The notes: generated by a model from the sequence alone, not told the origin. Counted from the stretch's first letter, positions 1 to 6,878 are shown. The stretch is DNA of 11,004 bases from an uncultured Bacteroidota bacterium (GCA_903851455.1 CAINOM010000217.1:1-11004); one strand, 5' to 3'. Program-made: numbers and translations.

Positions 1-768
1 CGGTGTCACGTCATGCAGTATACCCTTGAACTTTTTATCCCGGAACAATACACACCATTGAAATACCGGCAGTGCTACATCGAGCGGCAAAGGATAAGTG
101 TTTATTCTTTTCAAATAATCCTTTGCCTCGCTCACGTCCAGTATTGAGTTCCGGTCGCCGGTCTTCTTCAGATCTCCCATGCTGTAGCACATCAGCATGC
201 CTTTATCGGCGGGTGGTACGCCGCTGGTCACCGTATACTTCACCTGGTGCATGCGTATGGTGCATGAGAGCTTTTTGCCTTTAAAATAGGGCTGCTGCTT
301 TAGTGCGTTCAGCAAACTGAAATAAACGTCTTTAGTTCCTGCAGTCCAATCGCAGTCTATCTGTATTTCCGATGGATGGATACCCGCATTGTTACACAAA
401 GCACCGGTCAATCCCATAATTTTTTCTGCCAATGGCGCGATCGCTTTTTCATCCAAGGCCGCAAGCGACGGCTGGGTAATGAATATTACCGGTACCACAT
501 TGAATGTATCATTTGTTTTGGGTGGCAGTTGAATTGGCGCAATAGGTATAAGATGCCCTGTACTTGCATCCCTATCGACATCAAACAGACGGAGGTACAT
601 TTTGCCCACCTGCAGTTGTTGCAGTGTTTTGATCTCAAAAGCTGTGGGTTTGTATACGGTCTTCCAGTAATAAAATGCGCGGGTAACATTGTGGTGCTGC
701 CTTTTGCAAGCGGAGAAGAAAACGGCGCACAGCAACGCCAGGGTTATGAAATGTTTTCTGCTACGCAT
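1..768 (-). CDS. Lipoprotein of unknown function (3' end cut by window edge)
   Basis: An open frame runs from an ATG at 768 to the left edge with no stop, giving 256 residues and a missing C-terminus. The N-terminus is a lipoprotein signal peptide: basic MRSRK, a hydrophobic stretch, then the lipobox FSAC with the lipidated cysteine at residue 21. After export it should be anchored in a membrane of the envelope. Visible landmarks are AFYYWKT (31-37), MYLRLFDVD (57-65), VVPVIFIT (91-98) and EIQIDCDW (134-141). Their alternation of beta strands and helices is compatible with a TIM-barrel, glycosidase-like fold, but that is inference. I recall similar uncharacterised lipoproteins in Bacteroidota and cannot assign an activity. 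The ATG lies 9 bases after the stop of the lipid kinase gene, so the two are probably co-transcribed and perhaps translationally coupled. No Shine-Dalgarno sequence is evident. Confidence 0.8.
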   Translation of the reverse strand, partial: MRSRKHFITLALLCAVFFSACKRQHHNVTRAFYYWKTVYKPTAFEIKTLQQLQVGKMYLRLFDVDRDASTGHLIPIAPIQLPPKTNDTFNVVPVIFITQPSLAALDEKAIAPLAEKIMGLTGALCNNAGIHPSEIQIDCDWTAGTKDVYFSLLNALKQQPYFKGKKLSCTIRMHQVKYTVTSGVPPADKGMLMCYSMGDLKKTGDRNSILDVSEAKDYLKRINTYPLPLDVALPVFQWCVLFRDKKFKGILHDVTP

Positions 769-777
769 GTGCACAAG

Positions 778-1656
778 TTACGGCACGATCACTTTCTGCG
801 CACCCTTCTGCACCGTGAATTTTATTTCAGGCTCACAGGCATGAGCATCCCCATCTGTCTGCATCAGTTTCAGTAACGGGTTGGAGATAACTATTTCCTT
901 GCCGGTGAGATGTATTACGTAAGGGCTTTTGACAATGGTGCCATTCATAGCACGGGCCACCAGTGTGCCGCCGAGTATCTTGGGGAATTTGCGGATGATG
1001 ATAATGTCCAGTATGCCATCGCTGAAACTGGCCATGGGGGCTATTTTAAAGTTATAGCCAAATTGCTGCCCGTTAGCCACATTGATCATGAACGCCTTCG
1101 ACTTATATTCCTTTCCATCCACAGTGATTATAAAATCGCGCTCCTTATAGAGCCACATATATTTTGTCACCAGCCAGCTATAAGTCATAAAGCCGCGCCG
1201 CTCACTCTTTGCGAATTTTTTCGAGATCAGGGCATCAAATGCCACACCCGCATTACTTATGAATGCCTGCCCGTTGGCAAATGCAACATCCATCTCACCG
1301 ACATTACCCCTGCTGATCACTTTTATTGCTTCCGCTGTTTCCAGGGGTATGCGCATGGTGCGCGCCATACCGTTGCCTGAGCCCTTGGGTATTATGGCCA
1401 GCAATGTCCCGGTACCCAGCAGGCCCTGTACCACATCATTCACCGAGCCATCGCCGCCAACAGCAACTACAGCATATGCGCCCTTGGATGCTGCCTCTTT
1501 TGCAAGTGTGATACCATGCTTCGCGTATTCGGTCTTGAGTATCTCGTGTGAATATTTCTCTTTATCAAGGTGCGCATCAATAGCCGCAGCTATCTCCTTC
1601 TGTCTTTCCACGCCCGATTTAGGGTTTATGATAAACACGATGTGCTTCCGGCTCAT
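778..1656 (-). CDS. YegS/DagK-family lipid kinase (diacylglycerol kinase catalytic domain)
   Basis: This 292-residue protein is of usual length for the bacterial YegS/BmrU/DgkB group, which uses ATP to phosphorylate diacylglycerol or related lipids at the cytoplasmic face of the membrane. Seen in the sequence: the N-terminal INPKSG (10-15), the nucleotide-binding loop GGDGSVNDV (67-75; most relatives have GGDGT), the PKGSGNGMAR segment (90-99), SDGILD (212-217) and a C-terminal TDGD (267-270) where relatives have a DGE/DGD motif. Family membership is secure; the lipid substrate is not. The start codon overlaps the nadC stop in an ATGA (1653-1656), which points to translational coupling. The stop is followed after 9 bases by the lipoprotein start. 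A role in phosphatidic acid recycling or in making a special envelope lipid is possible but is not shown by the sequence. Confidence 0.93.
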   Translation of the reverse strand: MSRKHIVFIINPKSGVERQKEIAAAIDAHLDKEKYSHEILKTEYAKHGITLAKEAASKGAYAVVAVGGDGSVNDVVQGLLGTGTLLAIIPKGSGNGMARTMRIPLETAEAIKVISRGNVGEMDVAFANGQAFISNAGVAFDALISKKFAKSERRGFMTYSWLVTKYMWLYKERDFIITVDGKEYKSKAFMINVANGQQFGYNFKIAPMASFSDGILDIIIIRKFPKILGGTLVARAMNGTIVKSPYVIHLTGKEIVISNPLLKLMQTDGDAHACEPEIKFTVQKGAQKVIVP

Positions 1657-2492
1657 AATATCTGCGCTTTAAGGCTTAGGTCCATACTTACTGCATGATG
1701 TGTTATTGCGCCGACCGATATAAAGTCAACACCGGTGCGGGCATACGCTACTATATTATCCAGTGTTATTCCGCCGGAGGCTTCGGTTTCGTACTTGCTG
1801 CCAATGAGTGTTATTGCTTCTTCGATCTGTTCGGGTGTATAGTTGTCCAGCATTATGCGGTCTATATTGCCTACTTCCAGCACCTGCTTCACATCATCTA
1901 TGTTGCGGGTCTCCACTTCTATCTTCAGATTAAGGCCATTCTTTTTCAGGTAGTCGAGGGTGTTCTCAATGGCCTGCTGTATGCCTCCGCAAAAATCAAT
2001 ATGGTTGTCTTTTAGCATCACCATATCATAGAGGCCCATGCGGTGGTTTACGCCACCGCCTATGCGCACGGCTTCTTTCTCGCATGCCCGGAATAATGGT
2101 GTGGTCTTGCGGGTATCCAGGATCTTTGCAGGATAGCCCTTTATAGCGTCGACATACTGGCGGGTAAGCGTGGCGATGCCGCTCATACGCTGCATACAGT
2201 TGAGTGCCAGCCGTTCTGCCTTTAGAATGGTGTGTACGCTTGCGGATACCTCAAAAGCTATTTCGCCATTAGCGACTTTATCGCCGTCCTTCTTAAAAAG
2301 GGTGAACGTTGCACCCGGCTCCAGGAAATAAAATATCTCTTCGGCGAGATCTATACCAGCTATGATGCCGTCTTCCTTGATCTTCAATACTGCCTTGCCC
2401 TTTGCATCTGCCGGTATACTGGCAAGCGTAGAATAGTCGCCGTTCTCTACATCTTCGTGCAGCGCCGCTTCAATAAATTCCTGTGTGTTCAA
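1653..2492 (-). CDS. nadC: Nicotinate-nucleotide pyrophosphorylase (quinolinate phosphoribosyltransferase)
   Basis: NadC converts quinolinate and PRPP to nicotinate mononucleotide, CO2 and pyrophosphate, the entry step of de novo NAD synthesis, in the cytoplasm. The 279-residue length is normal. Diagnostic motifs are ERLALNCMQRMSGIAT (93-108), the DTRKT loop (126-130), GGGVNHR (145-151), LKDNH (160-164), EVE (192-194), LDN (215-217) and EASGGI (237-242), the last followed by GVDFISVGAITH. The start is TTG at 2492: an in-frame TAA lies three codons upstream, the next methionine is at residue 100, and the encoded N-terminus NTQEFIEAALHEDV aligns with ordinary NadC N-termini. A TAATTTTG promoter element lies 20 bases upstream. 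The 3' end overlaps the lipid kinase start by 4 bases. nadA and nadB are not in the window. Confidence 0.96.
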   Translation of the reverse strand: MNTQEFIEAALHEDVENGDYSTLASIPADAKGKAVLKIKEDGIIAGIDLAEEIFYFLEPGATFTLFKKDGDKVANGEIAFEVSASVHTILKAERLALNCMQRMSGIATLTRQYVDAIKGYPAKILDTRKTTPLFRACEKEAVRIGGGVNHRMGLYDMVMLKDNHIDFCGGIQQAIENTLDYLKKNGLNLKIEVETRNIDDVKQVLEVGNIDRIMLDNYTPEQIEEAITLIGSKYETEASGGITLDNIVAYARTGVDFISVGAITHHAVSMDLSLKAQIL

Positions 2493-2512
2493 TGTATATG
2501 TTTATTGGTTTG

Positions 2513-2520
2513 CAAAATTA
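2513..2520 (-). promoter_or_regulatory. Bacteroidota -7 element upstream of nadC
   Basis: On the minus strand the sequence reads TAATTTTG, an exact match to the Bacteroidota sigma-ABfr -7 consensus TAnnTTTG, 20 bases before the nadC TTG start. A convincing -33 TTTG was not seen, only an AT-rich stretch at about the right distance. It suggests nadC, the lipid kinase and the lipoprotein can be transcribed independently of queA and dgt. The match and position are seen; activity is inferred. Confidence 0.5.
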
Positions 2521-2605
2521 GTAAATGCAAATTAGGTGAATGTTAAATATTCAACCCCAGAACCCTCCAGATACTTTACCCCATAAGACGTGCCCATAAA
2601 TATAA

Positions 2606-3823
2606 TTATCGCCATAGCAAGCTGCCATCCCCATAACTCAGGAACCGGAAATCGTGCTCCATAGCATATTCATAAACCTTGCGCCAGTCGCCACCTATGA
2701 ATGCGGATACTAATAGCAGCAGCGTGCTCTGCGGCTGGTGAAAATTTGTAACCAATCCGTTGACAACCCTGAAGGTATATCCCGGGGCCATCAGTATTTG
2801 TGTGCGTGTGATCAGTTTATTGAGTTTGTTTGTTTCCAGGTAAGCTAACAGAGCAGCGAGCGAATCGCTGGTATTGCATTCTTTTGATTGCTCGTATGGT
2901 TCCCACTGATCGACCGCAACGCCATGAAGATCAACTGTTACTCCGTTCGCTATTTTATTACCTATCCAGTACAGGCTTTCCAGCGTACGCAGGGAAGTAG
3001 TACCCACCGCTACTACATTATCGTGTAAATGCGCCTTTAGCTGCTGTATAAAGTCTTTGCTTACCTCTATCCATTCGGCATGCATATCATGCCCGGCCAT
3101 GGTTTCGCTTTTCACTGGCTTAAAGGTGCCGGCGCCTACATGCAGGGTCACAAAACCCCGGTCTATGTTTTTTGCGGCGAGACTTTGTAATATTTCGTCC
3201 GTAAAATGCAGCCCGGCCGTTGGCGCCGCCACACTGCCCTCTTCCTTTGCAAATAAAGTCTGGTAGCGCTCTTCATCTCCTTTCTCGGCATCGCGGTGCA
3301 GGTATGGCGGGAGCGGGACCTTACCGGCAAAATGTAACACTTCTGCGAAAGTCAGTTCCGGATTATCCCAGGCTAGTTCCAGCACAAAGGAGCCGGTATT
3401 ACGGTCCACGATCTTCGCAGACAACACAAAATCCGGAACCTGGTGTTTGAGTTCCAGCACCATGCCGTGTTTCCATTTTCCAGCGCCGCCCACCAGGCAC
3501 TCCCATTGCACACTACCTTTTTGCAGCATCGCCGTTTGTATATCTGCATATCGTCCGGCGGGTGACAGGCAAAACACTTCTATTGTTCCGCCTGACGGTT
3601 TCGTGAACAGCAACCGTGCATTTACAACCTTCGTCTGGTTAAAAACCATGAAGCTTCCAGCTGGTATATGTTCCGCAATACCCCGGTAATGATCTTCGGT
3701 AACAGCTCCATCTTTGTATACAAGCAACTTAGATGCATCCCTTTCGGCAAGCGGATACTTTGCTATCCGCTCATCGGGAAGGTTGTAGGTGTAGTCAGCT
3801 ATTTGGAGTTCTCCGGGGTGCAT
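2606..3823 (-). CDS. queA: S-adenosylmethionine:tRNA ribosyltransferase-isomerase, long Bacteroidota form
   Basis: QueA transfers and isomerises the ribosyl group of SAM onto 7-aminomethyl-7-deazaguanine at tRNA position 34, giving epoxyqueuosine. Family motifs (numbered from the ATG) are YPLAERDASKLL (23-34), FNQTKVVNARL (61-71), GSVAAPTAGLHFT (196-208), VTLHVGAGTFKPV (225-237), HDMHAEW (245-251), VAVGTTSLRTLES (271-283) and TNFHQPQSTLLLLVSAF (359-375). The open frame extends to a TTG at 3841, but those six codons lie in an AAATTCAAAA repeat, and the ATG at 3823 gives a typical N-terminus (MHPGELQIADYTYNLPDERI). The product is then 405 residues against about 350 for classical QueA. The difference is mainly a segment of about 55 residues at 284-339, where E. 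coli QueA has only about 16. It lies 70 bases downstream of the dgt stop and is probably in the same transcript. Confidence 0.93.
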   Translation of the reverse strand: MHPGELQIADYTYNLPDERIAKYPLAERDASKLLVYKDGAVTEDHYRGIAEHIPAGSFMVFNQTKVVNARLLFTKPSGGTIEVFCLSPAGRYADIQTAMLQKGSVQWECLVGGAGKWKHGMVLELKHQVPDFVLSAKIVDRNTGSFVLELAWDNPELTFAEVLHFAGKVPLPPYLHRDAEKGDEERYQTLFAKEEGSVAAPTAGLHFTDEILQSLAAKNIDRGFVTLHVGAGTFKPVKSETMAGHDMHAEWIEVSKDFIQQLKAHLHDNVVAVGTTSLRTLESLYWIGNKIANGVTVDLHGVAVDQWEPYEQSKECNTSDSLAALLAYLETNKLNKLITRTQILMAPGYTFRVVNGLVTNFHQPQSTLLLLVSAFIGGDWRKVYEYAMEHDFRFLSYGDGSLLWR

Positions 3824-3826
3824 TAC

Positions 3827-3857
3827 AAATTCAAAATTCAAAAGTTAAAATTCAAAA
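3827..3857. repeat. AAATTCAAAA short repeat array before queA
   Basis: Three copies of AAATTCAAAA occur at 3827-3836, 3834-3843 and 3848-3857 (the first two overlapping by three bases), directly abutting the queA start on its 5' side. On the minus strand it reads TTTTGAATTT. Short arrays of this kind are familiar in Bacteroidota intergenic DNA. The low GC contrasts with the genes on both sides. No function can be read from it, though it forms most of the queA 5' leader. Confidence 0.6.
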
Positions 3858-3893
3858 CGGCATGACGTAACCTTCCATTTCGGGCACCTGGGT

Positions 3894-5288
3894 TTACCTG
3901 ATCTCCGGAATCGTGATACCGGTTATTTTACGGTAAATATCTATAGCGTACAGGTCGGTCATACCGGATATATAATCCACAAGCGACTGCACGTTCCTGT
4001 ACACATCTTTCTCATCTTTCGACAGCGGGAACTGTGATGAGACAAGCTTTATGAGCTTGCCCGATTTCGGCAGCCTGGGATTTAGCACGGCGTGCACGAA
4101 TTCTTTCAGCAATCCTCCTATCACATTATAGCCCGCTATTTCTATCTCTACTACTGCCTTGTAGTTGTATACATGCTTCACCGAAAAATCATTGATCCGT
4201 TCTATGAGCTTATGATCGTCTTCAGGCAGGCATTTCAAAAGGTCTTTCTCAAGGGTTCCATTCAACAGCTCTTCCTCATGCGCCATAAAAATGTCCGACA
4301 TCTTCTCGATCATCAGTCCTATCCAGCGGGCGCGGATGTATTGCACTTTCTGGTTGTCGTCATTTATCCGTGCCAGCTTTTTCTCAATGTAGTCGCGTGT
4401 GTTATACTCCGCCTTTTCATTGTCGAAGAACGGCAGGAACATATCCTTAAAGGTATCGAGTGTAATAATGTGCAGCCTGTGCGCATCTTCGAGGTCGATC
4501 ACGCGGTAGCAGATATCATCGGCAGCCTCGGTGAGATATACAAAAGGGTGGCGTGCATATACATTTGTATAACCCTCTTTTGCAGGTATCTGCATCAGGC
4601 TGGCTATTCGTTTGTAGGTATCTATTTCTGAATCAAAAAAGCCTGATTTCTTCGTAGCTATCAATCCTGTCTTTTTATTGAAACCTTCAGATGAAGAACA
4701 GGGATATTTTACCAGGGAAGCAAGCGTAGTAGACGTAAGCTTATAACCACCGGGATCAGGCTCGTTGAAGCTATTGGTGAGTACGCGGAGTGCATTGGAG
4801 TTTCCCTCGAAATACTCAAAATCCTTTAGCTGGTTTTCGCTCATGGAACCCCGGATAATGTTGCGCGCATCTCCATCGAGGCTGGTAAAAAAAGCCCGTA
4901 TGGCGTCTTCTCCTGAATGCCCGAACGGTGGATTGCCGATATCGTGCGCCAGGCATGCAGAAGCTATAACAGATGCAAGTTCGTAGCGGTAAAACTCCCG
5001 GAAGCTTTCGCCCTCATTAGGATATTTATCTGCTATCCGGGCACCGGCAGCCATGCCCAGTGAGCGGCCTACAGAGGCTACCTCCAGGCTATGTGTGAGC
5101 CTGTTGTGCACAAATATGGCGCCCGGCAGCGGGAAGACCTGGGTCTTATTTTGCAGCCTTCTGAATGCCGATGAAAATATAATGCGGTCATAATCCCTTA
5201 AAAAAGAGTTACGTATAAAGTCATTGTTGTTATTTTTCCGCACGGCATCACCCGTGCGTTGTGTGGTATAGAGCGACGCCCAATTCAT
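3894..5288 (-). CDS. dgt: Deoxyguanosinetriphosphate triphosphohydrolase (dGTPase)
   Basis: Dgt is an HD-domain enzyme that hydrolyses dGTP to deoxyguanosine and triphosphate, controlling the dNTP pool in the cytoplasm. The 464-residue protein carries the N-terminal RDYDRIIFSSAFRRLQNKTQV signature (31-51), the first metal histidine in RLTHSLEV (H66), the HD pair in LAHDIGNPPFGHSGEDAI (H115, D116, H124), EGNSNALR (161-168) and the C-terminal metal aspartate in EAADDICYRVIDLEDA (D257 or D258). All expected catalytic residues are present and the length is in the E. coli-type Dgt range. The ATG at 5288 gives MNWASLYTTQRTGD, a normal family start. It is the first gene of the minus-strand run toward queA. 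Upstream, TAnnTTTG-like -7 candidates with one mismatch occur at 5293-5300 and 5331-5338; neither is convincing. Some HD-domain dGTPases act in phage defence, but nothing here suggests more than the housekeeping role. Confidence 0.96.
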   Translation of the reverse strand: MNWASLYTTQRTGDAVRKNNNNDFIRNSFLRDYDRIIFSSAFRRLQNKTQVFPLPGAIFVHNRLTHSLEVASVGRSLGMAAGARIADKYPNEGESFREFYRYELASVIASACLAHDIGNPPFGHSGEDAIRAFFTSLDGDARNIIRGSMSENQLKDFEYFEGNSNALRVLTNSFNEPDPGGYKLTSTTLASLVKYPCSSSEGFNKKTGLIATKKSGFFDSEIDTYKRIASLMQIPAKEGYTNVYARHPFVYLTEAADDICYRVIDLEDAHRLHIITLDTFKDMFLPFFDNEKAEYNTRDYIEKKLARINDDNQKVQYIRARWIGLMIEKMSDIFMAHEEELLNGTLEKDLLKCLPEDDHKLIERINDFSVKHVYNYKAVVEIEIAGYNVIGGLLKEFVHAVLNPRLPKSGKLIKLVSSQFPLSKDEKDVYRNVQSLVDYISGMTDLYAIDIYRKITGITIPEIR

Positions 5289-5302
5289 AGTGTAAATATA
5301 AA

Positions 5303-5398
5303 CCCCAATCCCCTAAAGGGGCTTCAGTTGTAAATTTATTTTCAGTCCGGAAATTGCAGTGGAGCTAAATGAATGTTTTCCCTTCAAAGGGCAGGGGC
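5303..5398. repeat. Possible inverted-repeat (MITE- or REP-like) intergenic element
   Basis: Two palindromic cores flank about 60 AT-richer bases: CCCCTAAAGGGG at 5310-5321 and CCCTTCAAAGGG at 5380-5391. Each has an extra CCCC/GGGG tract on its outer side (CCCC at 5303-5306; GGGG at 5394-5397), so the ends are imperfect inverted repeats of one another (CCCC, 2-3 bases, CCC(C)TnnAAGGG(G)). Palindromes of the CCCCTTTAGGGG kind recur in Bacteroidota intergenic DNA. No target-site duplication was evident. It fills most of the divergent region between dgt and the SRPBCC gene and so must coincide with their promoters. Mobility is inference. Confidence 0.4.
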
Positions 5399-5440
5399 GT
5401 TTTGGCACGAAATTTAGGTTTTTCTGAAAACACTTTATCT

Positions 5441-5878
5441 ATGAAAAATGAATACAGCGCACAGGTGTCTCAAACCATTAATGCCTCATTGTGGGAAGTG
5501 TGGGAAGCGCTGGTGACACCTGAGATCATCAAAAAGTACTTCTTTGGTACCGATGCAAGATCAGACTGGACGGTGGGCAGCACGCTCACATTTACAGGCA
5601 CGTGGGAGGGCAAAACCTACGAGGACAAAGGGACCATACTTGAGAACGATCCCGGTAAGCGATTGAAATACAGCTACTGGAGCTCAATGTCCGGCATCGA
5701 AGATCTGCCGGAAAACTATGTGGATATTACTTACGAGCTAAACGAGAAAGATGGTAAAACGATGATCACCATTAGCCAGGATAATATACCCTCGGAAGAA
5801 ATGAAGGCACATGCTGCTGAGAACTGGGGAAAAGTGCTCAATGGCCTCAAAGACTTACTGGAACAAAACGACAAATAA
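5441..5878 (+). CDS. AHSA1/SRPBCC-domain protein (START/Bet v1 superfamily)
   Basis: This is a 145-residue single-domain protein. Family features are the N-terminal strand leading into NASLWEVWEALVTPEIIKKYFFG (14-36), matching the AHSA1 pattern of a helix with W-x-x-L-T-x-P-E then a short aromatic strand, WTVGSTLTF (43-51), DKGTILENDPGKRLKYSYW (62-80), and a long C-terminal helix HAAENWGKVLNGLKDLLE (124-141). Members form a hydrophobic cavity and bind ligands or partner proteins; no ligand can be predicted. The open frame reaches back to an ATG at 5369, but that extra part lies in the intergenic repeat element, and the ATG at 5441 gives the usual family N-terminus (MKNEYSAQVSQTI). It is the only plus-strand gene, is monocistronic, and ends at a strong intrinsic terminator. 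No clean promoter was found; a 7-of-8 match to TAnnTTTG (TAGGTTTT) lies at 5415-5422. Confidence 0.9.
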   Translation: MKNEYSAQVSQTINASLWEVWEALVTPEIIKKYFFGTDARSDWTVGSTLTFTGTWEGKTYEDKGTILENDPGKRLKYSYWSSMSGIEDLPENYVDITYELNEKDGKTMITISQDNIPSEEMKAHAAENWGKVLNGLKDLLEQNDK

Positions 5879-5896
5879 CATTCTCTTTTTTTTGCT

Positions 5897-5922
5897 GCCG
5901 GCCCTTCGGGCCGGTTTTTTTT
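5897..5922 (+). terminator. Intrinsic terminator of the SRPBCC gene
   Basis: A perfect 7-bp GC stem, CCGGCCC (5898-5904) and GGGCCGG (5908-5914), encloses a TTC loop and is followed directly by eight T residues (5915-5922). It lies 19 bases after the stop of the SRPBCC gene. There is no T-run on the minus side, so it is directional. Confidence 0.92.
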
Positions 5923-5945
5923 GCTGCCTGTGGTACCCTAAAATA

Positions 5946-5974
5946 CAAAGTCCGGCAGTTTGTGCCGGACTTTG
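5946..5974 (-). terminator. Hairpin, probable terminator of the receptor/helical-repeat operon
   Basis: A perfect 12-bp stem, CAAAGTCCGGCA (5946-5957) and TGCCGGACTTTG (5963-5974), has a 5-base loop. On the minus strand it is followed by TATTTTA, a weak T-tract, so it may end transcripts from the minus-strand gene that stops at 6142, about 170 bases away. It stands back-to-back with the plus-strand terminator at 5897-5922, as expected between convergent genes. Confidence 0.6.
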
Positions 5975-6141
5975 AGGAAGGAATATTAAAGAAGATGTAT
6001 TAGAAGGGAAAATTAAATTTGCTATCTATCTACTTAAAAGTATCGTGCCAGCATTTAATTCCCTGATTATCAATATTCGCCTGAATGGACGATTGTGTGG
6101 AAGTCCCGTATATACCAGCCATATGTGTACCTGGATGGGGT

Positions 6142-6804
6142 TTACTCCTTATCTTCCTGCTTGCACTGTGCCATGAACATTTCGTTGTGATTTTTGCCCC
6201 AGTGTGGTTTGGCGATATCATGGCCTGCAGGAGTTGCTGCTTCCTTTTCAAACAATGCCTCCGCTTTTTCGAAGTACGGCAAAGCTATTTTCTTGCCACC
6301 GCCGTAGGCCTTGGGCGTAAACAGCTTGCTGGTGCCCTGCAGGTAGTACATCCTTGGATTGTCAGGATTCAACTCCTTAGCGCTTTCCAGGTTTTGGGTG
6401 AATAACTGGCCATATTTCTGCCAGCGGTTCATTGGGTCTACCGCCATACGTGAATTAGCGATCATAGCTGCCAGCACATAAGTTTCATCATTATCTTTTT
6501 TGAGAATGCTCACTGCATCTTCCCTTTCCTTATCGGCCTCATCAAGATATGCATCGCGCTTGGTCGCATCTTTTTCCATGTAGGCCAATACTGTTTTGGC
6601 AAAAGCCAGGTAGTAGTGCGTTACCCATTCGCCATCCCATTTTTTGGCAATGAGGGCCAGTTTATTGGCCTGTTCCGCTTTTGCATCCAGCGACTGCGAG
6701 GTGTCGAACATCGTAAACGTCTTCTCCAGCGGAGCTTTGTAATCCTGCGCCTTAGCGCCCAAAACCGAGAGTGCCATTGCACCCATGAGTATCATCTTTT
6801 TCAT
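6142..6804 (-). CDS. Exported TPR-like helical-repeat protein, receptor-linked
   Basis: The 220-residue protein begins with a Sec signal peptide (MKKMILMGAMALSVLGAKAQ, likely cut near residue 18-20; no lipobox), so the mature form is probably periplasmic. The rest is almost all helical, with paired-helix spacing like tetratricopeptide repeats: for example 39-75, 83-101 and 106-123, then the stretch ESAKELNPDNPRMYYLQGTS (140-159), FGGGK-like TPKAYGGGKKIALPYFEKAEALF (163-185) and PHWGKNHNEMF (200-210). I recall this PxNPRxYYLxG / GGGKxxALPxFEKA / PHWG pattern from uncharacterised Bacteroidota proteins; no catalytic motif is visible. It follows the TonB-dependent receptor by 79 bases in the same orientation and takes the place where a SusD-like partner might be expected, but it has no SusD features. 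A role in handling the receptor's cargo is inference. A TAATTTTG element overlaps the receptor stop and may give it its own promoter. Confidence 0.85.
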   Translation of the reverse strand: MKKMILMGAMALSVLGAKAQDYKAPLEKTFTMFDTSQSLDAKAEQANKLALIAKKWDGEWVTHYYLAFAKTVLAYMEKDATKRDAYLDEADKEREDAVSILKKDNDETYVLAAMIANSRMAVDPMNRWQKYGQLFTQNLESAKELNPDNPRMYYLQGTSKLFTPKAYGGGKKIALPYFEKAEALFEKEAATPAGHDIAKPHWGKNHNEMFMAQCKQEDKE

Positions 6805-6878
6805 TGCTTTTTGTTTTATTTGTTCGTTTATTGATTATTCATTTTTTATACCGTTTTGTCAATCACAATCCTAATCTC

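Noticed and set aside
376..876. A 166-codon plus-strand frame opposite the lipoprotein and kinase genes
   Set aside because: The minus-strand frame here encodes a continuous signal peptide-bearing protein and the end of a recognisable kinase; the plus frame crosses both and has no family resemblance.
3894..5288. dgt as part of an anti-phage defence island
   Set aside because: Nucleotide-depleting enzymes can act in defence, but this is a full-length E. coli-type housekeeping Dgt beside queA and nadC, with no toxin, nuclease, sensor or mobile-element genes nearby.
5369..5440. N-terminal extension of the SRPBCC protein from an ATG at 5369
   Set aside because: The 24 extra codons lie in the palindromic intergenic element and do not fit the AHSA1 family start; the ATG at 5441 does.
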